DNA of 64,000 bases from Gordonia namibiensis NBRC 108229 (GCF_000298235.1 NZ_BAHE01000024.1:31362-95361); one strand, 5' to 3'. Shown: positions 36,391-45,617, counted from the stretch's first letter. Notes: generated from the letters alone by a model not told the origin. Program-made: numbers and translations.

Positions 36391-36872
36391 CAGGTCTCCT
36401 GATCTCTCGGGTGGGTGGCGTCGAGATGGGTGGCGAGTTTGTCCATCACCGCACGCAGTTCGCGTCCATCGGAGGGTCGCAATGCGGAGAAGAACAACTC
36501 GTCGACGCATCGACCGTGGTCGTGAGCGGCCTCGCGGAAGGCGGTACGCCCCGCCTCGGTGAGCACCGCATAACTACCGCGCCGGTCCTCGACGGCGCGT
36601 TCGCGTTGCAGCCAACCGCGTTTGACCATCGCGTCGACCTGGTAGGACAGACGCGACGTGGAGAACACCATGCGATGCGACAGGTCTCGCATCCGCAGTC
36701 GGCCGCCCTCGCTCTCGTGCAGGATGAGCAACACGCTGTAGCCGGCGAGACTCATTCCGGCGGTGGCACGCAGGTCGTCGTCGAGCATGGTCTGCAGCCG
36801 CGCGGCGGTCTCGATGAAGACGCGCCACGCGGCCTGCAGATCGTCGGAGTCGCCGGCTGAGTCTGGGGACAT
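36390..36872 (-). CDS. MarR family transcriptional regulator
   Basis: A 160-residue MarR protein. The winged helix spans about residues 55-105: RMRDLSHRMVFSTSRLSYQVDAMVKRGWLQRE followed by the wing ERAVEDRRGSYAVLTE. It lies between two pirin genes in one operon, and a strong palindrome precedes the first pirin, so it is probably an autoregulator of this operon. Oxidant- or aromatic-responsive MarR proteins often control pirins, but the ligand is not evident. Confidence 0.85.
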   Translation of the reverse strand: MSPDSAGDSDDLQAAWRVFIETAARLQTMLDDDLRATAGMSLAGYSVLLILHESEGGRLRMRDLSHRMVFSTSRLSYQVDAMVKRGWLQRERAVEDRRGSYAVLTEAGRTAFREAAHDHGRCVDELFFSALRPSDGRELRAVMDKLATHLDATHPRDQET

Positions 36873-36875
36873 CGA

Positions 36876-37847
36876 TCAGCGAATGGTGTGCGGCATCAAG
36901 GCGTTCGGCGGGACGACGCCGAGTCGGCCGGCCTGGTAGTCCTCGACGGCCTCGATGAGTTGCTGCTTGGTGTTCATGACGAACGGACCGTACTGGAACA
37001 CTCGTTCGCGGATCGGCTGACCTCCGAGCAGCAGGACCTCCAACGCGGGACGGTTGCTGTCCTGCGAACCGTCGGCGGCCACGGTGATCCGGTCGCCCTT
37101 GCCGAGGACTGCGAGTGATCCCTGTTCGATCGGGCGGCCCTCGGCGCCGACCCGTCCGCGCCCGGACAACACGTAGACCAGCGCGTTGAACTCGGGATGC
37201 CACGGGATCGACACCGCCGCACCCGGTTGCACGGTGGCGTGGGCCAGGGTGATCGGCGTGTGCGTGGAACCCGGCCCGCGGTGGCCTTCGATCTCGCCGG
37301 CGATGATCCGGATCAGCGACCCGGCGTCCGGGGAGGTCACCAGACCCACCTGACCGCCCTCGAGATTCTGGTAATTGGGCGGGAGGAACTTGTCCTTGGC
37401 GGGCAGGTTCACCCACAGCTGGATGCCGTGGAACAGCCCGCCCGACTCGACCAGTTCGGCCGGTGGCGTCTCGATGTGCAGGATGCCGGACCCGGCCGTC
37501 ATCCATTGCGTCGCCCCGTCTTCGATGAGGCCGCCGCCCCCGGCGGAATCCTGGTGGGCGAACCGCCCGTCGATCATGTAGGTCACGGTCTCGAAACCGC
37601 GGTGCGGATGCCATGAGGTGCCCCGCGGTTCGCCGGGTTCGTAGTCGACCTCGCCCATCTGGTCCATGTGGATGAAGGGATCGAGGTCAGCGGCGGAGAC
37701 ACCGGCGAAGGCACGCACCACCGGGAACCCTTCTCCCTCGTACCCCCGCGGTCCGCGCGTGACCGAGCGGACGGGACGTTCGAGGGCGTCGACCCCGGGG
37801 GAGGACAGGCGCGTCAGGGTCAAGGTGTCGGCGGAGACGGCAGGCAT
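36876..37847 (-). CDS. Pirin family protein
   Basis: A 323-residue bicupin of the pirin family, similar to Rv0181c-type proteins. The metal-binding motif WHPHRGFETVTY and Glu in GILHIETP are present; the second cupin includes WHPEFNALVYVLSG. Some pirins have quercetinase activity. Start at ATG 37847 with GAAGGAG upstream. First gene of the pirin-marR-pirin operon, 3 bp before marR. Confidence 0.87.
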   Translation of the reverse strand: MPAVSADTLTLTRLSSPGVDALERPVRSVTRGPRGYEGEGFPVVRAFAGVSAADLDPFIHMDQMGEVDYEPGEPRGTSWHPHRGFETVTYMIDGRFAHQDSAGGGGLIEDGATQWMTAGSGILHIETPPAELVESGGLFHGIQLWVNLPAKDKFLPPNYQNLEGGQVGLVTSPDAGSLIRIIAGEIEGHRGPGSTHTPITLAHATVQPGAAVSIPWHPEFNALVYVLSGRGRVGAEGRPIEQGSLAVLGKGDRITVAADGSQDSNRPALEVLLLGGQPIRERVFQYGPFVMNTKQQLIEAVEDYQAGRLGVVPPNALMPHTIR

Positions 37848-37868
37848 GGGGTGCTCCTTCGTTCGGTA

Positions 37869-37888
37869 GTCGCTCAAATTTGAGCAAC
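37869..37888. promoter_or_regulatory. MarR-type operator upstream of the pirin operon
   Basis: GTCGCTCAAATTTGAGCAAC: a perfect 14-bp palindrome GCTCAAATTTGAGC at its centre, extending to 20 bp with one mismatched pair. It begins 22 bp upstream of the pirin start. Length and form suit MarR dimers; binding is inferred. Confidence 0.6.
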
Positions 37889-37974
37889 TCGTGTGGCTCA
37901 ACCGTCGGGGGCACCGGACTATTCCTCACGCGTTCGCTCTCCCGGCGGGCGACCGGTGGGCGATAATCCAGCCC

Positions 37975-38355
37975 ATGGTCGACACCTCGTCATCGAAGCC
38001 GCCCGAGCGCCAACGCATCAAGAAGCTGGCGCAGGCGGCATTCAACGCCGACGTGACGGTCGAGCAGCTCGAGGGGATCATCGCCGACATGGGTGAGACC
38101 CTGGAGGGCCTCGGCCCGACCATGGGCAATCTCGATGCGACGATCGAGAAGCTGGATGCGACGCTCGTGCGGATGTCGGGAACACTCGACAACGTGGATG
38201 CCACCGTCGGTCGGATGTCCGATGTCGTGGCGCGGCTCGAGCGGGTCGTCGCCCGGGTCGAGGTGCTGGTCGGCATCGGGGAGGCGGCGCTTCGTCCGCT
38301 CGGAGCGCTCGAGTCCGCGGGCAGGTCGGTCGCGGCACGGTTCGGCCTCCACTGA
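37975..38355 (+). CDS. Coiled-coil protein of unknown function
   Basis: A 126-residue protein dominated by heptad-like repeats from about residue 30 to 105: IIADMGETLEGLGPTM, NLDATIEKLDATLVRM, TLDNVDATVGRMSDVV, RLERVVARVEVLV. These near-repeats (LDAT, VDAT) suggest internal duplication. Phasin- or methyl-accepting-like helices come to mind, but no family can be named. It lies 50 bp upstream of the monoacylglycerol lipase on the same strand, which hints at a lipid link. Confidence 0.7.
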   Translation: MVDTSSSKPPERQRIKKLAQAAFNADVTVEQLEGIIADMGETLEGLGPTMGNLDATIEKLDATLVRMSGTLDNVDATVGRMSDVVARLERVVARVEVLVGIGEAALRPLGALESAGRSVAARFGLH

Positions 38356-38405
38356 TCCGGGTTCGGACGAGCAGGGCATACGAGCAGGCAACGAGAGAGC
38401 AGGGA

Positions 38406-39245
38406 ATGACACCGGAAGAGCACAGTTTCCGCGGACCGCACGGCCAGACCATCGTCTACGACGTGCACCGGCCCGAGGGCGATCCGCGCGGCGTCGTGGT
38501 GATCGCCCACGGACTCGCCGAACACGGTCGACGGTACGGTCACGTCGCCCAGCGCCTCGTGGACGCGGGTTATCTGGTGGCGATCCCCGACCACATCGGT
38601 CACGGACGGTCCGGCGGCAAGCGGATGCGCCTGCGCCGCTTCGGCGAGTTCACCGGCGACCTCGACACCGTCATCGCCCACGTCTCCGACGACGCTCTCC
38701 CGACGTTCCTCATCGGCCACAGCATGGGCGGCTGTATCGCGCTCGACTACGCACTCGACCATCAGGAGAAGCTCGACGGTCTCATCCTGTCGGGTGCCGC
38801 GGTGCTGCCGGGGAACGACCTGTCTCCGCTCGCGGTCAAGGTCGCGCCGGTCCTCGGGCGGATCGCACCGGGACTGCCGACCACCGCGCTGAGTTCGTCG
38901 AGCATCTCCCGCGATCCGGCCGTCGTCTCGGCCTACGACGCCGATCCGCTCGTCTCGCGCGGAAAGATCCCGGCCGGGCTGGGCGGGGCGATGATCGCCA
39001 CGATGCAGTCGTTCCCCTCGCGACTGCCGTCACTGCAGCTGCCGGTGCTCGTGATGCACGGCGGCGCCGACGCCCTCACCGATCCCAAGGGCAGCGAACT
39101 GGTCGAACGGCTCGCGGGTTCGGAGGACAAGACGCTGGTCATCTACGACGATCTGTTCCACGAGATCTTCAACGAACCCGAGCAGGACGTGGTCCTCGAC
39201 GAGGTCGTGAGCTGGTTGGAGCGGCACTCGCCCGCTGCGTCGTAG
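38406..39245 (+). CDS. Monoacylglycerol lipase (Rv0183-like)
   Basis: Alpha/beta hydrolase of 279 residues closely resembling Rv0183. HGLAEHGRRYGHVAQRL (oxyanion strand), GHSMGG (nucleophile Ser), ISRDPAVVSAYDADPLV, MHGGADALTDPKGS (Asp) and LFHEIFNEPE (His) match that family throughout. It should hydrolyse monoacylglycerols during lipid use. The nearby pirin recalls the Rv0181c-Rv0183 neighbourhood. Confidence 0.9.
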   Translation: MTPEEHSFRGPHGQTIVYDVHRPEGDPRGVVVIAHGLAEHGRRYGHVAQRLVDAGYLVAIPDHIGHGRSGGKRMRLRRFGEFTGDLDTVIAHVSDDALPTFLIGHSMGGCIALDYALDHQEKLDGLILSGAAVLPGNDLSPLAVKVAPVLGRIAPGLPTTALSSSSISRDPAVVSAYDADPLVSRGKIPAGLGGAMIATMQSFPSRLPSLQLPVLVMHGGADALTDPKGSELVERLAGSEDKTLVIYDDLFHEIFNEPEQDVVLDEVVSWLERHSPAAS

Positions 39246-39262
39246 AGCTTCCGCCGGTCAGG

Positions 39263-39706
39263 TCAGGTCAGGCGGACGACGACGCCGGCGAGAAGCACCA
39301 GCACGCCGCCGATCTCACCCACGATCAGCGCGAGCATGAACAGATACGTCCCCGGCATCGGCTTCTCGAACTGATTTGTGGTGTCGCGCAGAGCGCCGTG
39401 GATGCAGTAAGCGGCGATCGCGGCAACGAAAAACACGATCGGCACCGCGGCGGCCACGAGGTTGACCACCGCTCCGAACGCGCTCAGCTCAACGAGTGCG
39501 GCGAGGACGAGGGTCGCGAACGAATACATCAGCGCCGCACGATGAGCGATGTCGACGTAGATGTGCGCGGCGTGCTCGGGCGACGTGCGGATTCCGTGGT
39601 ACTTCCACACGCCCAGCGCCAGACCGCAGACCAGGATCAGCCCGGACGCGATCACCACGGCGATGGTGTCGGTGCCGACGAGGTCGGCGAGATCGGAGGA
39701 GTTCAC
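39263..39706 (-). CDS. Four-helix integral membrane protein
   Basis: A 147-residue membrane protein with four hydrophobic segments and short loops, no cysteine-rich or catalytic motif. Possibly related to small membrane proteins annotated as integral membrane or hydroxylaminobenzene mutase-like, but I cannot assign a family. Monocistronic, convergent with the lipase 17 bp away. Confidence 0.65.
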   Translation of the reverse strand: MNSSDLADLVGTDTIAVVIASGLILVCGLALGVWKYHGIRTSPEHAAHIYVDIAHRAALMYSFATLVLAALVELSAFGAVVNLVAAAVPIVFFVAAIAAYCIHGALRDTTNQFEKPMPGTYLFMLALIVGEIGGVLVLLAGVVVRLT

Positions 39707-39756
39707 CTCGTAAACCTAACCGCTGCGGTCGGTATCGACGCGGACTGACAGATGAG

Positions 39757-39793
39757 TCAGCAACAGGTATCGCTCAGCGATACCTATTGCTGA
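39757..39793. terminator. Terminator hairpin after mycolyltransferase-like gene
   Basis: Stem AGGTATCGC / GCGATACCT with loop TCA, extended after a small bulge by TCAGCAA / TGCTGA. It lies 20 bp beyond the gene stop on the minus strand. Confidence 0.7.
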
Positions 39794-39812
39794 TCCTCTT
39801 GCCGGAGCAGGC

Positions 39813-41324
39813 TTACCGAACCTGCGTGGTGGTGGTGGTGGTCGTCGTCGACGATGCGGGCTGCTCCGAGACCGGCGGCGCCGACGGAGCGAGCTGCGGT
39901 GCGGAGGGGTCCGTCGTGGTCGCGGCCGATTCCTCTGCAGCGGAGGCGGATTCGGCCGCTGCCGACTCGGGTGCGGCGGGCACGGAGGCTGACACGTCCT
40001 CGCTCGACGGCGCAGCAGACTCCGATGCCTCGGACGGGGCAGCCGATTCCGACGACGACGGGGTCTCCGACGACGCGGACGCGGCGTCGGTCGATTCCAT
40101 GGCGGCCAGGACCGAGGCGTCGAGGGCGGGGGAGGCCGCGGCGGCCTGCTTCACGGCCATGGTGACCTTCGCGGGTGCCTCGGGATCGGGGCTGCCCGCG
40201 GCCGACACGACCGTCGTCTTCGCGGTGACCGGCGGGTTGTTGCGCAGCGCCTCGAGGACGTGACCCTTGCCGTCGCCGAGAGCGCGGCCCCAGTTCTCCC
40301 AGGTGTGGCCGCCGTAGTTGGGCAGCGAGATCACCGACGCACCGGACTGCTTGGCCTGCAGCTGCATCAGCACGGTCGACACCGCGGACAGGATCTCCAG
40401 CGCGATCGCCGAGATCTGGTCCTGCGGGGCGAGCTTCGCCAGTTCGGACGGGGTCAGGAAACCGTTGCCCGACGAGATGACCAGTACCTGGCCGTTCTCC
40501 GCGAGCTTGCTGACGTTCTTCGACGGGTCGTTGTCGGTCCAGCGGGTTCCGCCCGGCTTTCCCCACATGTTGACGATGCCGCTGACGTAGTTCGACACCA
40601 GGCTCTGCGTCGCGAAGACGCCGAGGGCGCCGATGGGGTTGTCGGTCTGGTAGTAACCCGACATCGCCTGGACGACCTTGAACTGCTCGGGATGCCGTTC
40701 GGCGAGGGTCACCGCGGGACCGCCCGACATCGACAGACCGACGATCGCGTTGTTGTTGCGGGCGACGCCGAATTCCTTCTCCAGGTAGGCGGGGAGCTCG
40801 GAGGTCAGGAAGGTCTCCTGCTTGATGATGGTGTTGTCGCTGCCCGCACCGCCGTCCCAGTCGGTGTAGAACGACGACGCGCCGCCGACCGGCATGACCA
40901 GCGTCGTGTCGGCCTTGGCGTCGTAGACACGGGCGGCCTGGACATCGGTGGTCCACGCCGAGCGGGTCTCGCTGGCCCGCATGCCGTCGAGCAGATAGAC
41001 ACCGCTGTCACTGCCGCTCGATGCGCGGATCTGGACGATCACCTCGCGCTTCTGGGACTCCGACCACACCTTGCAGTTCTGCACGAAGTAACCGGACTTG
41101 TCCCAGGTGCAGCCCGGACGCAGCACCTCCGGGTGACCGCGCAGGGCGCTGGCCGTGTTCGACGAGTTCAGCAACGTGCTCGCCCCGAACAGACCGAGCG
41201 TGAGGATGGCGACGACCGAGATGCCGGTCAGTACCCGCCTGCGAGGCGAGAGACGACGGCGCTTCGGGCTGTTGGCCTCTGAACCGGGGGCCTCGGAAGG
41301 GTGGGCCTGCGATGAGTGCGACAT
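39813..41324 (-). CDS. Antigen 85-like mycolyltransferase/esterase with Ser/Ala-rich tail
   Basis: Exported 503-residue protein. A basic start and hydrophobic signal/anchor (about 28-52) precede an alpha/beta hydrolase domain like antigen 85 and corynomycolyltransferases: LLDGMRASETRSAW, SSFYTDWDGG, LPAYLEKEFGV, nucleophile elbow GLSMSGG, and GGHTWENWGRAL near the active His. Such enzymes move mycolates onto trehalose or arabinogalactan. After the domain come about 130 residues rich in Ser, Ala and Glu, ending in an eight-threonine run, possibly a wall-spanning or anchoring tail. ATG 41324 has AGGAG upstream. Confidence 0.87.
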   Translation of the reverse strand: MSHSSQAHPSEAPGSEANSPKRRRLSPRRRVLTGISVVAILTLGLFGASTLLNSSNTASALRGHPEVLRPGCTWDKSGYFVQNCKVWSESQKREVIVQIRASSGSDSGVYLLDGMRASETRSAWTTDVQAARVYDAKADTTLVMPVGGASSFYTDWDGGAGSDNTIIKQETFLTSELPAYLEKEFGVARNNNAIVGLSMSGGPAVTLAERHPEQFKVVQAMSGYYQTDNPIGALGVFATQSLVSNYVSGIVNMWGKPGGTRWTDNDPSKNVSKLAENGQVLVISSGNGFLTPSELAKLAPQDQISAIALEILSAVSTVLMQLQAKQSGASVISLPNYGGHTWENWGRALGDGKGHVLEALRNNPPVTAKTTVVSAAGSPDPEAPAKVTMAVKQAAAASPALDASVLAAMESTDAASASSETPSSSESAAPSEASESAAPSSEDVSASVPAAPESAAAESASAAEESAATTTDPSAPQLAPSAPPVSEQPASSTTTTTTTTQVR

Positions 41325-41417
41325 AGAGCTCCTGACGTACGCGGCCACCCGAGGATCGCGTCGGTGCCGATGTCAAGAATGTCGTTCGACGACCCGACCG
41401 GCGTTACGCCGCTCTGT

Positions 41418-42221
41418 TCAGCCTGCCGCCTTCGCTGTTCGGATGGCGATCTCGGCGGTCTGTTCGGGGCGCTCCCACCAGAACATGTGACCGACGCCGG
41501 CCCACTTCTCGAGGGACGCGCCGGGGATGGCGGCGGCCAGACGTTCGCCCTCGGCGACGCCGATGACCTGGTCGACGTCGCCGTGGATGACGGTGGTGGG
41601 GACGCTGATGTCGGCCAGCCGGTCGCGGGTGTCGTGGCCGGCACAAGCGGCCGCCTGGGCCGCGACCACCGCCGACGGCACCTTGCGCAGGGTGGAGAAC
41701 TTGGTGAACTTCTCGAATGCGCCATCACCGGAACAGAACTCCGGGGACAGGTTGACCTCGAACGCGGTGCGGGCGACGCGCGCTGCGTCGCGGGAGGCGA
41801 TGGCCTCGACCAGTCGTAGCGCGCCGGAGGTACCGATTGCGCCCGGACCTCCCGCGGTGGTGCACCCGAGGACGACACTACGCACGCGGTCGGCGTGGTC
41901 GAGAGTCAACTCCTGGGCGATCATGCCGCCCATCGACGTGCCCAGGACGTGCGTGGCGTCCCATCCGAGGCCGTCGAGGACGCCACGCGCGTCGTCGGCG
42001 AGATCGGCGATCGTGAACGAACCCTCGGCGCGGCTGCTCCCGCCGATGCCGCGGTGGTCGTAGACGGCGACCTCGAAGTGCGGGGTGAGTCGGTCGAGGA
42101 GTTCGGCGGTCCACATCTCCCGATGTGCGGACATGCCGGCGATGAGGAGAAGCGGCTCGCCGGTGCCGGTCACCTCGACATCGAGGACGGTCGACGAGTC
42201 GGGGCCGGTGGGTATCAGCAT
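41418..42221 (-). CDS. Alpha/beta hydrolase
   Basis: A 267-residue cytoplasmic hydrolase. LLLIAGMSAHREMW, YDHRGIGGS, the nucleophile elbow GTSMGG, the acid region VIHGDVDQVIG and the His in VGHMFWWE are in the usual order. Substrate unknown. It is 93 bp upstream of the mycolyltransferase-like gene on the same strand. Confidence 0.85.
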   Translation of the reverse strand: MLIPTGPDSSTVLDVEVTGTGEPLLLIAGMSAHREMWTAELLDRLTPHFEVAVYDHRGIGGSSRAEGSFTIADLADDARGVLDGLGWDATHVLGTSMGGMIAQELTLDHADRVRSVVLGCTTAGGPGAIGTSGALRLVEAIASRDAARVARTAFEVNLSPEFCSGDGAFEKFTKFSTLRKVPSAVVAAQAAACAGHDTRDRLADISVPTTVIHGDVDQVIGVAEGERLAAAIPGASLEKWAGVGHMFWWERPEQTAEIAIRTAKAAG

Positions 42222-42361
42222 GAAGGCCGATCGTAGTCACGGTCCCTGCAACGCGTGGGCGTCGTGCGATAAACACCGGCGATCAATCCCGGGAATATGT
42301 GTCCTTGTCCTCGCCGAATGCGTCACTAGCCTCAGCCGAGAGACCTGACACGAGGAGACGC

Positions 42362-43597
42362 ATGTACGCAACCGGCTTCGAACGGCCGACCGCCACCCGG
42401 CCGAGCCCATCGTCGATGCTGCGCGACGCGGGTGGGACCTACCTGGCGAACGGACTGATCGGACTGATCTTCGCCGCGTCGGGACCGGTGGCGGTGATCC
42501 TCGCGGCAGGTGCGGCGGGCGACCTCACCACCGCGCAGCTGACGTCGTGGATCTTCGGGGTCTTCGTGCTCAACGGGATCCTCACGGTGGTCGCCAGCTG
42601 GGTGTACCAGGTGCCGCTGGGCTTCGCCTGGACGATCCCCGGCACGGTGCTCGTCGGTTCGGCGTTGGCGCACCTGAGGTGGGCCGAGGTCGTCGGTGCG
42701 TTTCTCCTGACCGGCCTGCTGATCGTCCTGGTGGGTCTGACCGGCCGTGTGCGACAGGCGATGTCGGCGATACCGATGCCCATCGTGATGGGCATGGTCG
42801 CCGGTGTGTTCCTGCAGTTCGGCCTCGACATCGTGGGCGCGGTGGGAGCCGACCCGTGGGTTGCGGTTCCGATCGTCGTCGCCTTCTTCGCGCTCCAGTG
42901 TCATCGGACGGTGAGCCGGCGGGTGCCGCCGATCATCGGCGCGTTCGTGGTGGGCGCGATAGCGGTCGTCGCGACCGGGTCATTCCACATCGATGCCCCG
43001 GCGTCGTCGATCGTGGCGGTGCCGGTCTTCACCGTCCCGGAGTTCACCGTCCGGGCGGCGATGGAACTGGTGGTGCCGCTGGCCATCACCGTGATCGTCG
43101 TGCAGAACGGACAGGGCGTCGCGGTGCTGCGTGGTGCCGGACACCATCCGCCGGTCAACGTGATCACCGTGGCGAGCGGGTTGTGGTCGGCACTCGCGGC
43201 ATCGGTCGGCGCCATCTCGTCGTGCCTGACCGGTCCCACCAACGCGTTGCTGGTCGCCGGTGGCCGCCGCGACCGCCACTACATCGCGGCGTTGACCTTC
43301 GGGGTCCTCGCGATCGCGATCGGCGTGTTCGCGCCGGTGTTCGTGACGCTCATGCAGGCGATGCCGTCGGCATTCATCGCCACGGTCGGCGGTCTGGCGC
43401 TTCTCGGTGCGCTGCAGGGAGCGTTCCGCGGAGCGTTCGGCTCCCGGTTCACGATGGGCGCGCTGGTGACCTTCCTGGTCTCGGTGTCGGACCTGACGGT
43501 CCTGAACATCGGGTCGGCGTTCTGGGGCCTCGTCGCCGGGATGGCGGTGTCGTGGGTGGTCGAACGCGACGACTTCCGCGCCGACGACCCGGCCTGA
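42362..43597 (+). CDS. benE: BenE family benzoate/H+ symporter
   Basis: Membrane transporter of 411 residues with about 11-12 helices. BenE features: GFAWTIPGTVLVGSAL, SAIPMPIVMGMVAGVFLQFG, SCLTGPTNALLVAGG. Members carry benzoate or related aromatics with protons. Start at ATG 42362 with GAGGAG upstream. There are no benzoate-degradation genes in the window, so substrate is inferred from family only. Confidence 0.85.
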   Translation: MYATGFERPTATRPSPSSMLRDAGGTYLANGLIGLIFAASGPVAVILAAGAAGDLTTAQLTSWIFGVFVLNGILTVVASWVYQVPLGFAWTIPGTVLVGSALAHLRWAEVVGAFLLTGLLIVLVGLTGRVRQAMSAIPMPIVMGMVAGVFLQFGLDIVGAVGADPWVAVPIVVAFFALQCHRTVSRRVPPIIGAFVVGAIAVVATGSFHIDAPASSIVAVPVFTVPEFTVRAAMELVVPLAITVIVVQNGQGVAVLRGAGHHPPVNVITVASGLWSALAASVGAISSCLTGPTNALLVAGGRRDRHYIAALTFGVLAIAIGVFAPVFVTLMQAMPSAFIATVGGLALLGALQGAFRGAFGSRFTMGALVTFLVSVSDLTVLNIGSAFWGLVAGMAVSWVVERDDFRADDPA

Positions 43598-43626
43598 GCA
43601 CTGACAGACGGGGCGCAGACAGAAAC

Positions 43627-43659
43627 CGGCGGGCACATCCAGAGTGGATGTGCCCGCCG
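43627..43659. terminator. Bidirectional terminator between benE and aldehyde dehydrogenase
   Basis: Perfect 15-bp stem CGGCGGGCACATCCA / TGGATGTGCCCGCCG with GAG loop between convergent genes. Confidence 0.8.
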
Positions 43660-43680
43660 ACTTCTCGAGAGAGGGTGGCG

Positions 43681-45105
43681 TCAGACGCCGTAGCCGAGCA
43701 GCGACTTGACCTCGAGGAACTCGTCGAAGGCGTAGTCGCCCCATTCGCGGCCGTTGCCGCTCTTCTTGTAGCCACCGAACGGTGCGACCGGGTCGACCGT
43801 GGCGCCGTTGAGGCCGATCGAACCCGCGCGGATGCGCGAACCGATGCGGCGGACCTCGTCGATGTCCTTGCCGGAGACATAACCGGCGAGGCCGTACTCG
43901 GTGTCGTTGCCGATCTTGATCGCCTCGTCGATCGAGTCGTAGGCGATCACGACGAGGACCGGGCCGAAGACCTCGGTTCGGGCGATCTCCATGTCGTTGG
44001 TGACGTTGGTGAACACCGTCGGCTTCACGTAGTAGCCCGTCTCGAGGCCCTCCGGTCGTCCGGCTCCACCGATGACCGGGGTGGCGCCGTCGGCGATCGC
44101 CCGCTCGATGAGGCCCTGGATCTTGTCGAACTGTGCCTCGGAGACCACCGGGCCGAGCTGCACGTCGGTCGTCGGATCGCCGACGGTGATGTTCGGCTCG
44201 ACCGACTTCGCGATCTCGGCGACCTCGTCGAGGCGGGAGGACGGCACGAGCATGCGGCTCGGGGCGTTGCACGACTGGCCGGAGTTCATCATCATCGCCG
44301 CGATGCCGCCGGCGACGTTCTTCGCGAAGTCCTCGTCGTCGAGGATGATGTTCGGGCTCTTGCCGCCGAGTTCCTGGGCGACGCGCTTGACCGACGGTGC
44401 CGCGGTCTTGGCGACCTCGATGCCTGCGCGGGTGGAGCCGGTGAACGAGATCATGTCGATGTCGGGGTGGGCGGCCAGTGCGGCGCCGACGCCCGGCCCG
44501 TCACCGTTGACGAGGTTGAACACGCCGGCGGGAACGCCTGCGGCGTCGAAGATCTCGGCCACGATGGCGGCGGAGAACGGTGCCACCTCGGAGGGCTTGA
44601 GCACCATGGTGCAGCCGGTGGCCAGCGCCGGGGCGACCTTGCACATGACCTGGTTGAGCGGCCAGTTCCACGGCGTGATGAAGCCGCAGACGCCGATCGG
44701 CTCCTTGACGATGCGGTGTCCGCCGCGGTCCTCGCTGAAGGAGAAGCCGGGCAGCTGGGCGGCGGCGGTCATCAGGTGGCCGAGGCCGATCGGCACCTGC
44801 GCGGCGTTGGTGAGGCCGACGGGGGAGCCCATCTCCTCGGTGACCGCGGCGGCGAGGTCACCCATGCGGTTCTGATACTCGGCGATGACCCGGTTGATGA
44901 CCTCGAGGCGCTCCTCGACGGTGGTCTGACCCCAGGTCTCGAAGGCGCGTCGGGCGGCTTCCACTGCGGCGTCGACATCGGCAGCGCTTCCGATCGCGAC
45001 CTGCCCGGCGGCCTTCTCCGTGGCCGGGTTGATCACGTCGATGACGTTGAGCTCGGCGGGTTCCACCCACTGGCCGTCGATGTAGAACTTGGTGATGTCC
45101 GGCAT
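43681..45105 (-). CDS. NAD(P)-dependent aldehyde dehydrogenase
   Basis: A 474-residue ALDH-superfamily enzyme. FITPWNWPL, the cofactor turn FTGSTRAG, the general-base Glu in AQELGGKSP and the catalytic Cys in NSGQSCNAP are intact, as is EVFGPVLVV. Aldehyde substrate cannot be told. Start at ATG 45105 with GGAGG upstream. It diverges from a small monooxygenase gene, with tandem repeats in the shared promoter. Confidence 0.92.
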   Translation of the reverse strand: MPDITKFYIDGQWVEPAELNVIDVINPATEKAAGQVAIGSAADVDAAVEAARRAFETWGQTTVEERLEVINRVIAEYQNRMGDLAAAVTEEMGSPVGLTNAAQVPIGLGHLMTAAAQLPGFSFSEDRGGHRIVKEPIGVCGFITPWNWPLNQVMCKVAPALATGCTMVLKPSEVAPFSAAIVAEIFDAAGVPAGVFNLVNGDGPGVGAALAAHPDIDMISFTGSTRAGIEVAKTAAPSVKRVAQELGGKSPNIILDDEDFAKNVAGGIAAMMMNSGQSCNAPSRMLVPSSRLDEVAEIAKSVEPNITVGDPTTDVQLGPVVSEAQFDKIQGLIERAIADGATPVIGGAGRPEGLETGYYVKPTVFTNVTNDMEIARTEVFGPVLVVIAYDSIDEAIKIGNDTEYGLAGYVSGKDIDEVRRIGSRIRAGSIGLNGATVDPVAPFGGYKKSGNGREWGDYAFDEFLEVKSLLGYGV

Positions 45106-45221
45106 ATCGCCTCCGTTGTCGCACTGATGTGAGGACATTTGTTGTCGATTTCACACTCTATGCCGTGAGGCGTCGGAGGTCTCGTGAATCCGGCAGCCGG
45201 AGCAGGCCGTCGGGCGAGACG

Positions 45222-45257
45222 TTTTGGGACAGCCGTCCCAGTCGCATTTTGCGACAG
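45222..45257. promoter_or_regulatory. Tandem repeat/palindrome operator between aldehyde dehydrogenase and monooxygenase
   Basis: Two 11-mers TTTTGGGACAG (45222-45232) and TTTTGCGACAG (45247-45257) differ at one base and are 25 bp apart. Each lies in its own inverted repeat: TGGGACAGCCGTCCCA (45225-45240) and GTCGCATTTTGCGAC (45241-45255). They fill the shared promoter between divergent genes. No regulator gene is adjacent. Confidence 0.5.
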
Positions 45258-45290
45258 TTCGTCAGGAGGTTCGGGGACTAAGGTCGAGGC

Positions 45291-45611
45291 ATGATTCTCA
45301 TCGTTGTGAAATGGCCCATCAAGCCCGAGTATGCCGACGAATGGCCGGAGCTGTCACGTGAGTTCACCGAGGCGACGCGCGCCGAGCCGGGCAACAAGTG
45401 GTTCGACTGGTCGCGTTCGCTGGACGACCCGCACACCTACGTGCTGGTCGAGGCATTCGACGACGACGCGGCCGAGGCGCACGTGACCTCACCGCATTTC
45501 AAGCAGGCGCAGCAGGAGCTGCCCAAATACCTGCAGCGGACCCCGGACGTCATCAACACCACGATCGAGGGCGACAGCTGGTTCGAGCTGGGCGAGTTCC
45601 GGGTCGAGTAG
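45291..45611 (+). CDS. Antibiotic biosynthesis monooxygenase (ABM) domain protein
   Basis: A 106-residue dimeric alpha+beta barrel protein: ILIVVKWPIKPEYADEW, AEPGNKWFDWSRSLDDP and the terminal WFELGEF are typical of putative quinol monooxygenases of the ABM family. Such enzymes work without a cofactor on small quinols or act as heme/aldehyde-handling proteins. It shares a promoter region with the aldehyde dehydrogenase. Confidence 0.85.
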   Translation: MILIVVKWPIKPEYADEWPELSREFTEATRAEPGNKWFDWSRSLDDPHTYVLVEAFDDDAAEAHVTSPHFKQAQQELPKYLQRTPDVINTTIEGDSWFELGEFRVE

Positions 45612-45617
45612 CGGGGC

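Noticed and set aside
39822..39860. Simple-sequence repeat or CRISPR-like array near 39.8 kb
   Set aside because: The GGT/GTC run encodes a threonine tract at the end of the mycolyltransferase-like protein; no spaced repeats.
42547..45132. 861-codon open frame on + strand over benE and the aldehyde dehydrogenase gene
   Set aside because: It runs out of frame across two well-identified genes on both strands; translation is Arg/Asp/Gly/His-rich with no motif, typical of high-GC shadow frames.
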